Shown here piece by piece: positions 1 to 7,510 of a stretch of 64,000 nt of DNA. The notes beneath the pieces are model-generated. The model saw only the letters and a program-made list of their open reading frames with translations, was not told the origin of the DNA and ran no database searches. Every line of letters begins with the position of its first letter. The first letter of the stretch is position 1. A program made the translations under genes and the position numbers. This DNA is from Vicinamibacterales bacterium (GTDB taxonomy: Bacteria > Acidobacteriota > Vicinamibacteria > Vicinamibacterales > 2-12-FULL-66-21), in the NCBI GenBank assembly GCA_036496585.1, contig DASXLB010000024.1, positions 62,001-126,000 on the forward strand, given 5' to 3'.

Positions 1-98
1 GCGCGCGGGAGCAGCCGGGACGCGACCGGAAAGTTCTCGTAGTGCGTCTGCGACAGCCGCTCGCAGTAGGCGTAGGCGCCTGCGAGCTCGGGATTCAC
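1..98 (-). CDS. hpnC: Squalene/phytoene synthase, HpnC-like (N-terminus only, cut by window edge)
   Basis: Only the first ~32 codons lie in the window, read leftwards from a GTG at 98-96. The visible residues include A-Y-A-Y-C followed by Y-E-N-F-P-V-A-S and L-L-P, which matches the N-terminus of HpnC squalene synthases that condense farnesyl diphosphate for hopanoid synthesis. The GTG overlaps the stop of the adenosyltransferase gene as GTGA, so the two genes look translationally coupled. Identity rests on a short stretch; another squalene/phytoene synthase paralogue is possible. Confidence 0.6.
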   Translation of the reverse strand, partial: MNPELAGAYAYCERLSQTHYENFPVASRLLPR

Positions 99-646
99 CA
101 CTCGATATCGGGCGTGTCGTCGCGGAAGTTGGCGACGCGGGCCATGACGAAGAGCAGATCGGAGAGACGGTTGACGTAGATCAGCAGCGCCGGGTCGAAC
201 GACGATTCGTCGGCGGCGCGCAGCGCGACGATTGCACGCTCGGCCCGCCGGCAGACCGTGCGCGCGACGTGCAAGGTCGCGCCGGCCGTCGAGCCGCCGG
301 CGAGGACGAACCGCCGGAGCGGCGGCAGCAGCGACTCGAGCATGTCAATCCACCGCTCGAGACGCACGACGTCGGCCGCGCCGATGTCGGTTTTCGCCAC
401 GCGTTCGGCGATGCGGTGGGACGGATCCGCGAGCCGGGCGCCGATTGCGAACAGATCGCGCTGGATCTGCACGAGCATCTCCGCGAGCTCGGCGGCATGC
501 GGCATCGCCGATCGGGCCAGCCCGAGCCAGGCGTTCAGCTCGTCGACGTCGCCGTAGGTCGCCACGCGCAGATCCGACTTGAGGACGCGCGTGCCGTCGA
601 ACAGGCCGGTATCGCCGCTGTCGCCGGTCCTGGTGTAGATTTTCAC
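95..646 (-). CDS. pduO: PduO-type cob(I)alamin adenosyltransferase
   Basis: Predicted to transfer the adenosyl group of ATP to cob(I)alamin, giving coenzyme B12 in the cytoplasm. The 183-residue protein opens with K-I-Y-T-R-T-G-D-x-G-x-T-G-L, the ATP-binding N-terminus typical of PduO-type enzymes, and carries the helical-bundle signature V-x3-C-R-R-A-E-R near residue 140. Length is normal. The GTG at 646-644 is chosen because the family motif starts at the next codon; the open frame runs further upstream but that part matches nothing. A TATAAT hexamer ends 9 bp before the GTG and there is no Shine-Dalgarno, so the mRNA is probably leaderless. It overlaps the hpnC-like gene by 4 bp and is divergent from mutY. 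Confidence 0.85.
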   Translation of the reverse strand: MKIYTRTGDSGDTGLFDGTRVLKSDLRVATYGDVDELNAWLGLARSAMPHAAELAEMLVQIQRDLFAIGARLADPSHRIAERVAKTDIGAADVVRLERWIDMLESLLPPLRRFVLAGGSTAGATLHVARTVCRRAERAIVALRAADESSFDPALLIYVNRLSDLLFVMARVANFRDDTPDIEW

Positions 647-661
647 CGCTTGGGAATTATA
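636..661. promoter_or_regulatory. Overlapping divergent -10 elements for pduO and mutY
   Basis: On the minus strand TATAAT (661-656) lies 9 bp before the GTG of the adenosyltransferase. On the plus strand TAGATT (636-641) lies 8 bp before the TTG proposed for mutY. Each hexamer sits at or inside the other gene's first codons. Both spacings predict leaderless transcripts. No good -35 is visible for either. Confidence 0.5.
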
Positions 662-1381
662 AGGCGGAGGGGTGCAGGGACGCCCCGCGGGTCGACGGCC
701 GCGGCTTCCCTGCCGGCGCCGGTAGCGCGCCAGCGCTTCCGCCGCAGGCTTTTGGGGTGGTACCGCCGACACGGCCGCGATCTCCCGTGGCGCCGGACGT
801 CCGATCCGTACCACATCCTCGTGTCCGAAGTCATGCTGCAGCAGACGCAGGTGGATCGGGTGCTGCCGAAATACCACGAGTGGCTCGAGAAGTATCCGAG
901 CCTGCAGGCGCTCGCCGAAGCGCCCGTGGATGACGTGGCCGAGACCTGGCGGCCGCTCGGCTACAACATCCGGCCCCGGCGGCTCCACGCCATCGCCCGC
1001 GAATCTGTGGCGCGCTACGGCGGATCGCTCCCCGACGACGAGCAGGCGCTGCGATCGTTCAAGGGGGTCGGCGAATACACCGCGGGCGCGGTGATGAGCT
1101 TCGCGTTCGGCAAGCGTGCCGCGATCCTCGACACCAACGTGGCGCGCGTTCTGTTCCGGGTCTTCGTCGGGCGCGGCGATCCGAAGGCGCACGCCATGAA
1201 GAAACACCTGTGGGCGATCTCGCGAACCGTGCTGCCGCATCGCCACGTCTTCGACTTCAATCAGGCGCTGATGGATTTCGGGGCCACGCTCTGCACGGCT
1301 CGACGGCCGCAGTGCCTCCTCTGTCCGATGCGGGACGCCTGCGCCGCGTATCCGTTCAACCCTGAGCGCGAGCGCGGATGA
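650..1381 (+). CDS. mutY: A/G-specific adenine glycosylase, short MutY without C-terminal domain
   Basis: Base-excision repair glycosylase expected to remove adenine opposite 8-oxoguanine. Visible features are the catalytic-Glu segment [10 protein letters not shown], a helix-hairpin-helix region ([11 protein letters not shown]), the catalytic Asp in L-D-T-N-V-A-R-V, and a [4Fe-4S] cluster motif C-x6-C-x2-C-x5-C at the C-terminus. At 243 residues it ends right after the cluster, so the MutT-like domain that reads 8-oxoG in E. coli MutY is missing. The usual G-L-G-Y-Y is P-L-G-Y-N. TTG 650 is chosen because it is in frame, lies 8 bp after a -10 hexamer and no ATG or GTG precedes the conserved region. 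Its stop overlaps the mutT start as ATGA. Confidence 0.85.
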   Translation: MGIIRRRGAGTPRGSTAAASLPAPVARQRFRRRLLGWYRRHGRDLPWRRTSDPYHILVSEVMLQQTQVDRVLPKYHEWLEKYPSLQALAEAPVDDVAETWRPLGYNIRPRRLHAIARESVARYGGSLPDDEQALRSFKGVGEYTAGAVMSFAFGKRAAILDTNVARVLFRVFVGRGDPKAHAMKKHLWAISRTVLPHRHVFDFNQALMDFGATLCTARRPQCLLCPMRDACAAYPFNPERERG

Positions 1382-1761
1382 TCGTGGTCGTCGCGGCCGC
1401 CGTCATCGAGGACGCCGGGCGCTTTTTCGTTGCGCGGCGCCAGGCCGGCGTCCACCTCGAAGGCTACTGGGAGTTTCCCGGCGGCAAGTGCGAGCCCGGC
1501 GAGAGCCTCGAGGCGTGCCTGGCGCGGGAGATGCGCGAGGAACTGGGGGCCGAGGCGGACATCGGCGGCGAGATCTTCGCCGTGAGCCACCAGTATCCCG
1601 ACCGGACCGTCGAGCTGCACTTTCTCGCCTGCCGCCTGCTCAGCGATCCCAAGCCACTCCTCGGCCAGGAGCTGCAGTGGGTCGGCCGCGCCGGCCTGCG
1701 CTCGCTGCGCTTCCCTCCGGCAGACGATGCGCTGATCGCGTGGCTCGAAAGCCGCGGCTGA
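1378..1761 (+). CDS. mutT: 8-oxo-dGTP diphosphatase, Nudix family MutT
   Basis: Hydrolyses oxidised dGTP so that 8-oxoG is not incorporated into DNA. The 127-residue protein has a complete Nudix box, G-G-K-x-E-P-G-E-S-L-x2[11 protein letters not shown], near residues 38-60, so it is a catalytic MutT and not a detached MutY C-terminal domain (those lack the REUXEE residues). The ATG overlaps the mutY stop as ATGA, giving a two-gene GO repair operon. Other Nudix substrates cannot be excluded from sequence alone, but the neighbour supports 8-oxo-dGTP. Confidence 0.85.
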   Translation: MIVVVAAAVIEDAGRFFVARRQAGVHLEGYWEFPGGKCEPGESLEACLAREMREELGAEADIGGEIFAVSHQYPDRTVELHFLACRLLSDPKPLLGQELQWVGRAGLRSLRFPPADDALIAWLESRG

Positions 1762-1790
1762 GACGCGGCAGGCCCCGGGCGCGCGCCGCC

Positions 1791-2771
1791 TCAGACGAAC
1801 GGCAGCGAGATGACGCTGGCGGTCGCCTCGCCCACCGACACCGCGGTCCCTGGCTCGACGAAATCGCGCTGCACGTACGCGAGCGCGATCGGACGGGAGA
1901 GCGCCGGAGACCACACGCCGCTCGTCACGCGCCCGATCTCCCTGTCGGCGGATCGAATCGTGGCGCCGTGGCCGGGCACGGGCGCCGCGAGATCGAGCGT
2001 CAGGCCCACCAGGCGGCGGGCGACCCGGCCGTGGCCTCGGTCGAGCACGCGGATGATCACTTCCTGGCCGACGTAGCAGCCTTTCGTGCGGGAGAGGGCC
2101 CGATCCTCGAGGCCGGCCTCGAGCGGAATCGTGTCGCCATCCATGTCGACGCCGAAGAGCGGCCGGCCGCTTTCGACGCGCACGGTGTCGACGTCCTGCT
2201 CCGACGCAATGGGCGCTCCGGCAGCGGCGAGGGCCGACCGCACGAGTCCAGCATCCTCGGCCGGGACGAACACGTCGAAACCGTCGACGCCGATCTCATC
2301 GCTACGCACGACCACGGCGGGTCGGCCGGCGATCGTGACCGGCGTGGACGCGAACAGGGTGGAGGGGGGCGTGCCTTCCATCGGCGCCGACTGCAACACG
2401 TCGAGCGCACGCGGCCCGTAAAGACCGAGCTCGGCGCGCGGCGCCGTCGCATCCTCGACCTGAACGTCCTCGGCGAACACGAACCGGGCCAGATGGTCGC
2501 CGACGGTGCGAGTCAGCCCGGCGGGGACGTCGAGCAGGACAGCCTCGCCGAGCTCGAGCACCCGCATGTCGGTGATCATCCGGCCCTGCGCGTTCAGCAT
2601 CGCGGCGTAGCAGCCGGTTCCCGGCGCGAGCGCGGCGATGTCGTTCGTGAGCAGTCCCTGCAGATAGGCGCGACGGTCGGCGCCGCGGACGAGCAGCCGG
2701 CCCGTGGTCCGTCCGACGAGCGCGGCCCCATGCCGGAGCGCCGCATATCCGCTGCTGGTATCCTGTGACAA
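1791..2771 (-). CDS. ygfZ: YgfZ/GcvT-domain folate-binding protein (Fe-S maintenance)
   Basis: YgfZ proteins bind folate and help assemble or repair Fe-S enzymes such as the tRNA thiomethylase MiaB. The diagnostic K-G-C-Y-x-G-Q-E motif is present as K-G-C-Y-V-G-Q-E-V, about two thirds along, preceded by a GcvT-like fold with L-Q-G-L-L-T-N-D near the N-terminus. From the TTG at 2771-2769 the protein is 326 residues, normal for the family. TTG is chosen because no ATG or GTG occurs between it and the conserved region and a TACAAT hexamer on the minus strand (2786-2781) lies 9 bp upstream, predicting a leaderless mRNA. Its start shares base 2771 with the divergent hydrolase-like gene. Confidence 0.85.
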   Translation of the reverse strand: MSQDTSSGYAALRHGAALVGRTTGRLLVRGADRRAYLQGLLTNDIAALAPGTGCYAAMLNAQGRMITDMRVLELGEAVLLDVPAGLTRTVGDHLARFVFAEDVQVEDATAPRAELGLYGPRALDVLQSAPMEGTPPSTLFASTPVTIAGRPAVVVRSDEIGVDGFDVFVPAEDAGLVRSALAAAGAPIASEQDVDTVRVESGRPLFGVDMDGDTIPLEAGLEDRALSRTKGCYVGQEVIIRVLDRGHGRVARRLVGLTLDLAAPVPGHGATIRSADREIGRVTSGVWSPALSRPIALAYVQRDFVEPGTAVSVGEATASVISLPFV

Positions 2772-2786
2772 TGTTCCGTCATTGTA
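2759..2786. promoter_or_regulatory. Interlocked divergent promoters with start codons sharing one base
   Basis: Plus strand: TATCCT (2759-2764) ends 6 bp before ATG 2771. Minus strand: TACAAT (2786-2781) ends 9 bp before TTG 2771. The two start codons share base 2771 and each -10 lies inside the other gene's first codons, so there is no intergenic DNA. Confidence 0.5.
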
Positions 2787-4384
2787 CCGCCCTCGCTGCG
2801 GCGCTTCTCGTCGCGAGCGCCGCGGTCGCACAGGAGCAGCCTCGACCGGCTCCCGGCGATTCCGCATTCGCGATTTTCCTCCGCGGCGCGCAGATCGGGC
2901 GGGAGCAGGGCTCGCTCGCGATGACGAACACGGGCTGGGTTCTGACGTCGAGCGGGCGCACCGCGCCGCCGCTCGATTTCACGACCAATCGCTTCGAAAT
3001 GAAATACACGTCCGACTGGCAGCCGCTCGAGATGACTCTCGAGGCGCACGTCCGGACGGCGGGAGTGATCGTCAATACGTCGTTCACGATGACGACGGCG
3101 ATCAACGAGATCGCGCAGAACAACACCAAGGGCACCAAGCAGGATCAGGTCAGCCCGCGGACGGTCGTGATTCCCAACAACGTGTTCGTCGCCTACGAGG
3201 CGCTCGCGGTGCGGCTCTGGACCACGTCCGCGAACACGGAGCTTCCCGTCTATGTGGCGCCCGGCGGCGAGGTCAAGGCCAGGGTCGATGCCGTGATCGC
3301 CGAAACCCTCAACGGGCCGAGCGGATCGCTCGAGACGCGTCGCTTCGAACTGACGCTGCTGAATCCCGATCGTCCGCTCAAGGCGACAGTCGTCGTCGAC
3401 CAGCGCCTCCGGCTGGTGCGCGTCGAGATGCCGGAGATCGGGCTGCAGGCGGTACGCGAAGATGTCTCCACCGTCGCGGTGCGCGCCGAGCGTGTCCGCA
3501 ACCCGACCGACGTCGACGTCAGCGTCAAGGCGAACGGCTTCAATCTTGCCGGCACGATGACCGAGCCGCAGGCAATCGCGGGGCGCCTGCGGCATGGCGC
3601 CGTACTGCTCGTCGGCGGCGCGTCGCCGGCCGATCGCGACGAGCCGATCGCCGGCGTCCCGGTGTTCGCACAGCTGGCGCGCGTGCTCGCCGACGCCGGA
3701 CACGTCGTGCTGCGCTACGACCGCCGCGGCACCGGCCAGAGCGGCGGCCGCACCGACACCGCGACGCTGACCGACTACGCCGACGACGCCCTCGCCGGCA
3801 TCCGATGGCTGGCCGATCGGAACGACGTCGACAAGCGGCGGATCGTGATCCTCGGATTCATGGACGGCGGCCCGGTCGCGCTGCTCGCCGCCGCCGCGGG
3901 CAAGGAGATCGACGGCGTCATCACCGTCGACGCAGCCGGCGCCAGCGGCGCCGACCTGATGCTGATGCAGCAGCAGAAGATCCTCGACGAACTGAAGCTG
4001 CCGGCCAACGACCGGCAGGCGCGCGTCGATCTGCAGAAGAAGATCCAGGCGGCGGTCATCAGCGGCGGCGGCTGGGAGGGAGTGCCGGAGCCGATGCGGC
4101 GGCAGGCCGATACGCCGTGGTTCAAGAGCGTGCTGACCTACGACCCCGCCCGGGTGCTGCCGAGAGTGCGGCAGCCGATTCTGATTCTGCACGGCGATCT
4201 CGATCCGGCGGTTCCGCCCGGCGAGGCCGACCGGCTCGCTGAACTCGCCAGAGGCCGGAAGAAGGCGGCGGCCTGCGACGTCGTCCATATCCCGGATGTC
4301 GACAACCGCCTCGCGGAGGCCGGCTCGGCCGAGCTGAGCGGCAAGGTCGCGCAGGCGATCGTCGACTGGATCAAGAAACTCTGA
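2771..4384 (+). CDS. Secreted alpha/beta-hydrolase-fold protein lacking catalytic Ser and His
   Basis: The 537-residue protein starts with a signal peptide ending about A-S-A-A-V-A-Q. Residues ~25-255 form a beta-rich domain of unknown role. Residues ~260-535 match the alpha/beta-hydrolase domain of CocE/dienelactone-hydrolase-like secreted peptidases, with Y-D-R-R-G-T-G-Q-S-G-G. The nucleophile elbow, normally G-H-S-E-G-G, reads G-F-M-D-G-G, with Met364 where the Ser should be. The C-terminal N-H-L position reads D-N-R (Asn512 for His). The acid residue in G-D-L-D-P-A-V remains. It is probably a binding protein or pseudoenzyme. ATG 2771 is preferred over GTG 2765 because of the -10 spacing and a clean signal peptide. 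Confidence 0.75.
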   Translation: MFRHCTALAAALLVASAAVAQEQPRPAPGDSAFAIFLRGAQIGREQGSLAMTNTGWVLTSSGRTAPPLDFTTNRFEMKYTSDWQPLEMTLEAHVRTAGVIVNTSFTMTTAINEIAQNNTKGTKQDQVSPRTVVIPNNVFVAYEALAVRLWTTSANTELPVYVAPGGEVKARVDAVIAETLNGPSGSLETRRFELTLLNPDRPLKATVVVDQRLRLVRVEMPEIGLQAVREDVSTVAVRAERVRNPTDVDVSVKANGFNLAGTMTEPQAIAGRLRHGAVLLVGGASPADRDEPIAGVPVFAQLARVLADAGHVVLRYDRRGTGQSGGRTDTATLTDYADDALAGIRWLADRNDVDKRRIVILGFMDGGPVALLAAAAGKEIDGVITVDAAGASGADLMLMQQQKILDELKLPANDRQARVDLQKKIQAAVISGGGWEGVPEPMRRQADTPWFKSVLTYDPARVLPRVRQPILILHGDLDPAVPPGEADRLAELARGRKKAAACDVVHIPDVDNRLAEAGSAELSGKVAQAIVDWIKKL

Positions 4385-4391
4385 GCTGGGC

Positions 4392-4397
4392 TACACT
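4392..4397 (+). promoter_or_regulatory. Candidate -10 (TACACT) for pntA
   Basis: TACACT lies 9 bp before ATG 4407 and just after the stop of the upstream gene. This predicts a 2-3 nt leader or none, so pntA may be transcribed on its own. Confidence 0.4.
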
Positions 4398-4406
4398 TTT
4401 CGGCGC

Positions 4407-5561
4407 ATGAGAGTGGGGGTTCCGCGCGAGACGTGGGCCGGCGAACGCCGCGTCGCGTTGATTCCATCGGCAGCCGCCGCCCTGAAAAAGGCCGGACTCG
4501 ACGTCGTCGTCGAGGCGGAGGCCGGCGCCGCGGCCGGATTCACGACCAGCGCCTACGAGGCGGCGGGCGCTGCGATCGCGTCCAGACAGGATTTATTCGA
4601 TGCGGCCGACATCCTGCTGCAGGTGCGATCGACGCCGCCCGAGACGGCCGCGCTGCGCCGCGGCCAGACGGTCATCGGCTTTGCCGACCCGCTCGGCGCG
4701 CCCGAGTCGATTCGCGCGCTGGCATCCGCGGGCGTGACCGCGTTTTCGATGGAGCTGATGCCGCGCATCACGCGGGCGCAGAGCATGGACGCGCTCTCGT
4801 CGATGGCGACGATTGCCGGCTACAAGGGCGTGCTGATGGCGGCCGACCACCTGCCGCGCATGTTCCCGATGCTGATGACCGCCGCCGGCACGCTCACGGC
4901 CGCCCGCGTGTTCATCGTCGGCGCCGGCGTCGCGGGCCTGCAGGCGATTGCGACGGCGCGGCGGCTGGGGGCGAAGGTCGAGGCGTACGACGTGCGGCCG
5001 GCGGTGAAGGAACAGGTGCAGTCGCTCGGCGCGCGCTTCGTCGAGATGCCGCTCGAGACCGCCGACTCGGAAGACCGGGGCGGTTACGCAAAAGCGCAGG
5101 ACGAATCCTTCTACCGGCGCCAGCGCGAGATGATGCTGAAGGTCGTGGGGGGAAGCGACGTGGTGATCACGACGGCGCTGATCCCCGGCAGGAAAGCGCC
5201 GACGCTCGTGACCGCCGAGATGGTCGAGGAGATGGCGCCTGGCTCCGTTGTCGTCGACCTGGCGGCCGAGCGTGGCGGCAATTGTGAACTGACCCGCCCC
5301 GACGAGGTCGTCGTGCATCGCGGCGTGACGATTCTCGGCCCCTCGAACCTGCCGGCGCTGGTGCCGTACCACGCGAGCCAGATGTACTCGAAGAACATCA
5401 CGACGTTTCTCTCGCACCTGCTCGGTCCGGAGGGGGCGAAGAAGGCCGCGCTGGAGCTGGACCCGAGCGACGAAATCACCCGCGACACGCTGCTCACGCG
5501 CGACGGCGAGGTCGTGCACGCGCGAGTGAAGGATCTGCTGGCCGCGGGAGCGAACGCGTAG
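4407..5561 (+). CDS. pntA: NAD(P) transhydrogenase alpha subunit, part 1 (PntAA type)
   Basis: Catalytic NAD(H)-binding subunit of proton-translocating transhydrogenase, which transfers hydride between NADH and NADP+. The 384 residues show the N-terminal P-R-E-x7-R-R-V-A-L-I-P motif, the family segment I-T-R-A-Q-S-M-D-A-L-S-S-M-A-x-I-A-G-Y-K, and a Rossmann loop G-A-G-V-A-G-L-Q-A-I-A-T-A. The protein stops before the membrane segments, as in three-subunit PntAA/PntAB/PntB systems. No pntAB or pntB follows; an FHA gene starts at the next base instead. Alanine dehydrogenase shares this fold, but the SMDALSSMA segment favours PntAA. Confidence 0.85.
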   Translation: MRVGVPRETWAGERRVALIPSAAAALKKAGLDVVVEAEAGAAAGFTTSAYEAAGAAIASRQDLFDAADILLQVRSTPPETAALRRGQTVIGFADPLGAPESIRALASAGVTAFSMELMPRITRAQSMDALSSMATIAGYKGVLMAADHLPRMFPMLMTAAGTLTAARVFIVGAGVAGLQAIATARRLGAKVEAYDVRPAVKEQVQSLGARFVEMPLETADSEDRGGYAKAQDESFYRRQREMMLKVVGGSDVVITTALIPGRKAPTLVTAEMVEEMAPGSVVVDLAAERGGNCELTRPDEVVVHRGVTILGPSNLPALVPYHASQMYSKNITTFLSHLLGPEGAKKAALELDPSDEITRDTLLTRDGEVVHARVKDLLAAGANA

Positions 5562-5855
5562 ATGTGGATGCTGAAGACCGCCGAGGGAGCTGAGGCGCCG
5601 TTCACGTTCCGCATTCTGCCCGGCAGCATCAAGACCATCGGCCGGGCGCCGCGCGCCGACTTCGTCGTCGACGCGTCGCTGGTATCGCGCCTGCACTGCC
5701 GTCTGACCGCCGGCGCGACCGAGCTCGAGATGGTCGACCTCGACAGCACCAACGGCACCTACGTCAACGGCGAGCGCGCCGCGCGCGCCATGCTGCACGC
5801 CGGCGACCGTCTGGGTGTCGGCCGTGTCGAACTGATCGTCGAGCAGGCCGAATAG
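5562..5855 (+). CDS. FHA-domain protein
   Basis: A single forkhead-associated domain of 97 residues, a fold that binds phosphothreonine peptides. The conserved positions are visible: I-G-R-A near residue 26, S-R-L-H-C-R near 43, and D-S-T-N-G-T-Y-V-N-G near 61. Nothing else is fused. The ATG begins at the base right after the pntA stop, so the two genes are almost certainly co-translated. Possible Ser/Thr kinase partners are the kinase-like gene at 8867-9847 or others elsewhere; the link is inference. Confidence 0.8.
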   Translation: MWMLKTAEGAEAPFTFRILPGSIKTIGRAPRADFVVDASLVSRLHCRLTAGATELEMVDLDSTNGTYVNGERAARAMLHAGDRLGVGRVELIVEQAE

Positions 5856-5876
5856 TTCATTTCGGGCCGCGGCGCG

Positions 5877-6123
5877 CAAGAGCGCGTGCAGGGGAGTCCC
5901 AGGGGCCGACGCCCCGATCGACGCGAGCGAGCACCGCGAGCGAGCCACCCGCACGGCGCGCGCCGGCGCAGCGGCACCCAAGAGCGCGTGCCGGGGAGTC
6001 CCAGGGCCGGCGCCCCGATCGACGCGAGCGAGCACCGCGAGCGAGCCCCGCGCACGGCGCGCGCCGGCGCAGCGGCGCGCAAGAGCGCGTGCAGGGGAGT
6101 CCGAGGGGCGACGCCCCTCGGTT
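5877..6123. repeat. Tandem intergenic repeat (2.4 copies, 101-102 bp) ending in a perfect hairpin
   Basis: Copies begin at 5877, 5979 and 6080 with the same CAAGAGCGCGTG start (the second has one more change downstream); periods are 102 and 101 bp, and the third copy is cut at ~43 bp. Each unit holds short GCGAGCGAGC runs and a GGGGAGTCC block. The final copy ends in a perfect 9-bp stem (CCGAGGGGC, loop GAC) at 6101-6121, touching the TAA of the minus-strand gene. Related single copies occur at 11577-11667, 39690-39784 and, eroded, 50857-50938. Confidence 0.8.
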
Positions 6124-6760
6124 AAAGAAGAAAGGGGTTGGTCCGCCGTTCCTCTCCGATCGTCGTCTGCGGCCCGTGCCCCGGCCAGACGATCGTGTCG
6201 TCGGGAAAGCGGAACAGCACGTCGCGAATCGACCGCAGCAGCGTCGGCATGTCGCCGCCCGGCAAGTCCGTTCGCCCAATCGAACCGGCAAAGAGCGTAT
6301 CGCCAACAAACAGCGTCGCCGGCTCCTCCGTGTCCTTCGTGACTACCAGACAGACGCCGCCCGAACAATGGCCCGGCGTGTGGAGGATACGGACCCTGTA
6401 CCGCCCGAATCGCAAGGCTCCTTCGGGTTGATAGAAGCGATCCACGGGGGACTGTGACTCGACGGCCAGCCCGAACATGCGCCCCTGTTCAACGACGCCT
6501 TCGTAGAGCGGCTTGTCGGCCTCGTGCAGCCACACCGGCGCGCCCAGCGCCTGGCGGGCGCGGTCGACGCCGGTGACATGATCGAGATGCGCGTGGGTCA
6601 GCAGGATGTGCACGATCGACAGCCGCTGACGCGCGGCCGCGTCGAGCAGCGCCTCGACTTCGTCGCCGGGATCCACGATGACGCCTTCGCGCGTCTCCTC
6701 GCAGCCGATCGCGAAGCCGTTCTTGTAGAACGGGGGCACAGCGGCGCGCTCGAGGATCAC
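6122..6760 (-). CDS. Metallo-beta-lactamase-fold hydrolase, glyoxalase II-like
   Basis: A 212-residue MBL-fold protein. Metal ligands are visible in T-H-A-H-L-D-H, in H-T-P-G-H-C-S-G-G, in the F-V-G-D-T-L-F Asp, and in the C-terminal W-P-G-H-G-P His. The arrangement matches GloB-like proteins (hydroxyacylglutathione hydrolase and relatives) common in bacteria as 210-residue forms. The true substrate is unknown. GTG 6760 is preceded 6 bp upstream by TACGCT on the minus strand, so it may be leaderless. The gene ends against the repeat hairpin at 6101-6121, which could act on its 3' end. Confidence 0.8.
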   Translation of the reverse strand: MILERAAVPPFYKNGFAIGCEETREGVIVDPGDEVEALLDAAARQRLSIVHILLTHAHLDHVTGVDRARQALGAPVWLHEADKPLYEGVVEQGRMFGLAVESQSPVDRFYQPEGALRFGRYRVRILHTPGHCSGGVCLVVTKDTEEPATLFVGDTLFAGSIGRTDLPGGDMPTLLRSIRDVLFRFPDDTIVWPGHGPQTTIGEERRTNPFLL

Positions 6761-6814
6761 AGCTTCAGCGTATCTCAGTGAGCCAACGCCGGCGCCGTTC
6801 GCGCCTTACCGGTC

Positions 6815-7456
6815 ATGGAACGCCTTCACACCGCGATCACCGCTGACGCCGAGAAGCGCCTGCTCGTCTGGATAGCAACGCGGCTGCCCGCCGGCGTCAA
6901 CTCCGATCATCTGACGTTCATGGCCGCGGCGGCGCTGGCCGGCGTCGGCGCCTGCTTTGCCGCGGGTGGACCGGCGCTGCCGTTCGCCATTCCCCTGCTC
7001 GCGCTCAACTGGTTCGGCGACAGCCTCGACGGCACCGTGGCACGGGTGCGACGGCGGGAGCGTCCGCGCTACGGCTACTATGTCGACCACGTCCTCGATG
7101 CTGCCGGCGTCGGTCTGCTGGTCGTAGGGTTCGTGATCGGCGGCCACATGACGCCGGCAGTCGGCCTGGCGTTTCTCGCCGCCTATTTTCTGGTCGTCAT
7201 CGAAGTCTCGCTCGCGACGACCGCGCTCGGGACGTTCCGGCTGGCCGCCTGGGGAGTGGGGCCCACGGAGCTGCGCCTGGCGCTCGCGCTCGGGACGCTC
7301 CAGCTGATGCGGAACGAGTACATCACCTTCGGCGGCCGCCAGTGGCTGCTGTTCGACGGCGGCGGCTGCGTCGCGATCGGCGGACTGCTGTTGACGTTCA
7401 TCGTCTCGGCGCTTCGCAATGGGATAACGCTCTACGGGGAGGAGCGCCTGCGCTAG
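6815..7456 (+). CDS. CDP-alcohol phosphatidyltransferase family membrane protein
   Basis: Integral membrane enzyme family that joins a CDP-activated lipid to an alcohol acceptor. The signature D-G-x2-A-R-x8-G-x3-D-x3-D is present as D-S-L-D-G-T-V-A-R, then G-Y-Y-V-D-H-V-L-D, around residues 70-96. About six hydrophobic segments surround it within 213 residues. The acceptor alcohol cannot be read from sequence; it diverges from PgsA and PssA in the C-terminal half. The gene stands between the minus-strand MBL gene and a short receiver-like gene. Confidence 0.75.
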   Translation: MERLHTAITADAEKRLLVWIATRLPAGVNSDHLTFMAAAALAGVGACFAAGGPALPFAIPLLALNWFGDSLDGTVARVRRRERPRYGYYVDHVLDAAGVGLLVVGFVIGGHMTPAVGLAFLAAYFLVVIEVSLATTALGTFRLAAWGVGPTELRLALALGTLQLMRNEYITFGGRQWLLFDGGGCVAIGGLLLTFIVSALRNGITLYGEERLR

Positions 7457-7497
7457 AGCTGGCGCCGCGCCGCACAGGTCACCGGCCTGGGTTCGAC

Positions 7498-7503
7498 TAT
7501 GAT
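7498..7503 (+). promoter_or_regulatory. Candidate -10 (TATGAT) for the receiver-like gene
   Basis: TATGAT lies 7 bp before GTG 7511. It overlaps an in-frame ATG at 7499, which argues that GTG 7511 is the real, leaderless start. Confidence 0.4.
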
Positions 7504-7510
7504 CGGGCGC

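Noticed and set aside
269-649. Long N-terminal extension of MutY
   Set aside because: It would be antisense to the adenosyltransferase gene, has no family similarity, and a -10 with suitable spacing precedes TTG 650.
1791-4288. Long minus-strand frame across 2594-4288
   Set aside because: It lies antisense to the secreted hydrolase-like gene, has low complexity (His/Arg/Ala-rich) and no motif; it is a shadow of codon bias.
5877-6123. CRISPR array
   Set aside because: The repeat period is ~101 bp and the whole unit is repeated; there are no 28-37 bp repeats separated by unique spacers and no cas genes.
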